This document shows positions 61,801 through 64,000 of a DNA stretch of 64,000 nucleotides, one piece after another. The stretch is from contig NC_047065.1 of assembly GCF_902459465.1 (NCBI RefSeq), positions 6,765,521 through 6,829,520 on the forward strand, given 5' to 3'. The stretch's first letter is position 1. Every line of letters starts with the position of its first letter. This stretch comes from Asterias rubens (Eukaryota > Echinodermata > Asteroidea > Forcipulatida > Asteriidae). The translations under genes were made by a program, and so were the position numbers. The notes under the pieces were generated by a model. That model had not been told where the DNA came from. It ran no database searches and saw nothing but the letters and a program-made list of their open reading frames with translations.

Positions 61801-63538
61801 GGTACCAACTTTTCTCAAACCCACCAAATGAGACTTAGCTATCGGCGTCTTGGGCGACTCTGGCGTAGGACACATACGTACCCTCGAAACAAAATGGCGT
61901 CAATGCAGAGGTCAATACAGTGACCTTTAATACCTTACAAATCATGCTTTCAGTGGCGGTGACAGACTTTTCTCTGTTTGCAGAAATCATTTCTAAACAT
62001 GCACGGGTCAAAAACGTCAAGACTGATTGAAACAATTATCAATGGTAGTTGTTTATGAATATGTATGTTGGATGAGGGGGTGCAAGTTGACACCCCTCCT
62101 GTTGAGCCACAGCCGTCATCTCTGTTATCCCTTTCTCTTCAAAGGTTTGTTGCTCTCTTTTTTCTTTCAGTGTTGGTGCTAGAGACACATCAGATGAGCA
62201 AGTTGACGAACGTCCGTTGGTTCATGTCCGATGCACATTGTTGTAAGAAATTTACCATTAAAGACACTGGACACTATTTGTAGTTGTCAAAGACCAGTCT
62301 TCTCACTGGTGTATCTCGACATATGCATAGAATAACAAACCTGTGAAAATTTGAGCTCGATTCGTCGTCGGAGTTGCGAGATAACTATGAAAGAAAAAAC
62401 GTGACCCAATTGTCACACGAAGTTGTGTGCTTTCAGATACTTGATTTCGAGACCTCAAATTCTAAACTTGAGGTCTCGAAATCAAATTCGTGAAAAAATT
62501 ACTTCTTTCTCGAAAACTACGTTCCTTCAGAGGGAGCCGTTTCTCACAATGTTTTATTCTATCAACATCTCCCCATTATATACTCGTTACAAGTGAGGTT
62601 TTATGCTGATAATTATTTTGAGTAATTACCATAATAGCTATATATATAGCTCTACGGTAATTAACAATAGTCGCACCATGGTCACACGCAGTTGTGTGCT
62701 TTCACATGCTTGATTTCGAGACCTCAAATTAATTCAAAATCTGAGGTCTCGAAATCAAAATCGTGGAAAACTACTTCTATCTCGAAAACTACTTCACTTC
62801 AGAGGGAGCTGTTTCCATCAATGTTTTATACTACCAATCTCCCCCATTACTCGTAATCAAGGAAGTTTTTTTTAATAATAATTATTTTAAGTAATTATAT
62901 CCAATAGTGTCTACTGCCTTTAAAAGCCTACAGCAGCTTTCGATGGTATATACATGTGTATAAAGCATTTTTAAGAAACAATTCATTTCGAAGTAATCGG
63001 GTTAAGCAAAATATATTTAGTTGTATGTATCAAAATCTGAATCTGATACGATATTGTCACGACAGGGACTCGAACCCACACTAAAACCCACACCTAAATA
63101 TTATATGAGTATAGCACACGTGCTATTGTCATCATGGTTAGACTGCAGGACTTGTGCTCAAGAGGTTGTGGGTTCAAATCCTCAAGCTAACCGCTGATTT
63201 CACAATGACTAGATTAGCTATTGTCATCTATAGTTAATACCAAAAACGTTTTATTATGCAAATCGTAATCATATAGGCTTAAAACCAATGTTTGTATGAG
63301 AGAGAGGTTGGCTATTTGCCAGCTTGGTGTTTATATCCCCTTTTGGGGAGTTTGCAGAGTTCCTTTGATGGGAAGATCATCTAAACATCCAAATGAACAC
63401 AAACATTAATCTTTGTGACAGATGGAGTGCCTTCACGTCTTACTTTGATTTCACCACCGATGTCCATCCTCACCTGGCAGCCGAAAATCTCGCGACAAAC
63501 CCGTCCTCAAAGAATGATCTGATTGGACGAATAAATAG
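58879..63538 (+). CDS. Putative phosphoenolpyruvate synthase-like gene, first four coding exons (3' part beyond window)
   Basis: Exons 58879-59130 (84 codons, phase 0), 60583-60848 (phase 2), 62171-62242 (phase 2) and 63422-63538 (phase 2) join in one frame to about 235 residues. The start ATG sits in a good context (A at -3, G at +4). Exon 1 has an N-terminal membrane segment (residues 4-26) then a basic stretch. Exon 2 carries NGSDVNGDHRVVVRL, GIGDLVLPGHP and GDGFAAAGLKC, ending with WRISYNGMC. Exons 3-4 read VHVRCTLLWSAF then YFDFTTDVHP. These segments resemble the N-terminal domain of invertebrate proteins annotated as putative PEP synthase, which continue into ATP-grasp and PEP-utiliser domains. 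That enzymatic part would lie right of the window, so activity cannot be judged. Confidence 0.68.
59369..59750 (+). mobile_element. TTAA MITE family 1, best-preserved copy, intron 1 of the PEP synthase-like gene
   Basis: TTAA at 59365-59368 and 59751-59754; ends AGGCAGTGGACACTATT and CCAATAGTGTCCACTGCCT. Confidence 0.88.
59789..59806. repeat. Poly-G run
   Basis: GGTGG followed by about 16 consecutive Gs, in intron 1 of the PEP synthase-like gene. Confidence 0.9.
60345..60465 (-). mobile_element. tRNA-derived SINE (third family), minus orientation
   Basis: The reverse strand reads CAAAGGTCGTGGGTTCGAAT (box B) then GAGTGATTTGCC and CCACATAACTCGAGAAAGTAC, matching 35064-35180. Confidence 0.65.
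61320..61400. repeat. Hairpin in PEP synthase-like intron
   Basis: ACCCCATCGCCAACCTGTCC followed by the near-perfect complement GGACAGGTTGGCGGTGGGGT around GATTATAATC. Confidence 0.75.
61592..61780 (-). mobile_element. tRNA-derived SINE (second family), minus orientation
   Basis: Reverse strand: TAGATAGCTCAGTTGGTAGA (box A) and GTTGGTTCAAATCCCGC (box B), then a TTTTCTTTGTTCAATCC tail shared with 52770. The middle can fold into a tRNA-like cloverleaf, but shared flanks show it is a repeat. Confidence 0.75.
62262..62919 (+). mobile_element. TTAA MITE family 1 with duplicated inner half, intron 3 of the PEP synthase-like gene
   Basis: TTAA at 62258-62261 and 62920-62923. After one nearly full copy, a small palindrome (TAGCTATATATATAGCTC at 62635-62653) leads into a second copy of the right half (GTTGTGTGCTTTCACATGCT to GTCTACTGCCT). 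Its left TTAA begins 15 bp after the exon 3 splice donor. Confidence 0.8.
63128..63200 (+). mobile_element. tRNA-like sequence, probable SINE head
   Basis: CATGGTTAGACTGCAGGACT and GTGGGTTCAAATCCTC resemble boxes A and B, but the acceptor stem is poor and no tail was seen. Confidence 0.35.
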
Positions 63539-64000
63539 GTAGGCCCATATTATACGAGTTTGTTCTCTGTACCTGCTATAGACCATGTGAACTTTGTTTA
63601 CAATAAGTGTGACCTTGGACATTCTTTCAGTATTCTGGTAGGCAAGATACTACAAAGGTCCTATGGGAAAGTTGACATTTTGTGTCATATATTCAACACA
63701 AATCAAAGAATTATGAAAGTAAAAGCTGGACAAGTTTTGAAATGTGCCCCCTTTCATCATATCAAAAGTTGATAAGAATTAGACAGTGCAATCTCCATAA
63801 AATATAAGATTTGATGTTTCCTTCCATTGAGCTGTGTACAAATCGTGCCTGCAGGAAGTCCAGGCTTTGTGGCTTTTTTGTAAACATGTGATGTCACAGG
63901 TCACATCGTCTATAGACTCGACTCAATTCGAACTTTCGTAGAGTCCTCATATCGTGAAGAGCTTTATTTCACTACTTTGCTGTGCGCCCTCACGTGGCGG
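63539..64000. other. Intron of the PEP synthase-like gene, no feature seen
   Basis: No next exon could be recognised before the window edge; the open frames here show no family resemblance. Confidence 0.4.

Overview
The window is animal nuclear DNA: AT-rich, intron-rich, and packed with short inverted-repeat transposons, tRNA-derived SINEs and fragments of CR1/L2-like LINEs. The mix of gene orthologues and repeats suggests a marine invertebrate deuterostome, most likely an echinoderm and perhaps a sea star. That identification is inference; no species marker is present.

Left 37 kb (+ strand): the 3' four-fifths of VIRMA (virilizer/KIAA1429), scaffold of the m6A RNA methyltransferase complex. 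I resolve 27 exons from 1302 to 36597. Every splice phase agrees, giving about 1,516 residues ending in an RGG-rich tail; the 5' exons lie left of the window. Its introns hold most of the repeats. One 6.2-kb intron also carries an intronless class A GPCR gene on the minus strand (17760-18779). The VIRMA 3' UTR contains degenerate tandem copies of its own last coding exon, followed by a 21-copy 29-bp minisatellite.

Middle (38.6-54 kb): a repeat-rich intergenic stretch, then two divergent genes. On the minus strand is a two-coding-exon RING/TRAF-zinc-finger E3 ligase of the RNF151/NRDP1 type (44670-46403). On the plus strand is a three-coding-exon four-pass membrane protein resembling TMEM42 (49844-53340). 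Their inferred 5' exons lie within about 400 bp of each other, so a shared promoter region is likely.

Right (54-64 kb): retrotransposon remnants and local tandem duplications, then the first four exons of a plus-strand gene resembling the invertebrate putative phosphoenolpyruvate synthase family. It runs off the right edge.

The mobile-element record is unusually readable. At least six nested insertions have exact target duplications (TTAA, TA, CAG or 8 bp), so their order can be reconstructed. I found no clear new multi-gene system. The strongest novel candidates are the terminal-exon-derived repeats in the VIRMA 3' UTR, the shared LINE/SINE 3' tail, and a 72-bp amplification inside a CAG-targeting element that creates a false repeat-protein ORF.
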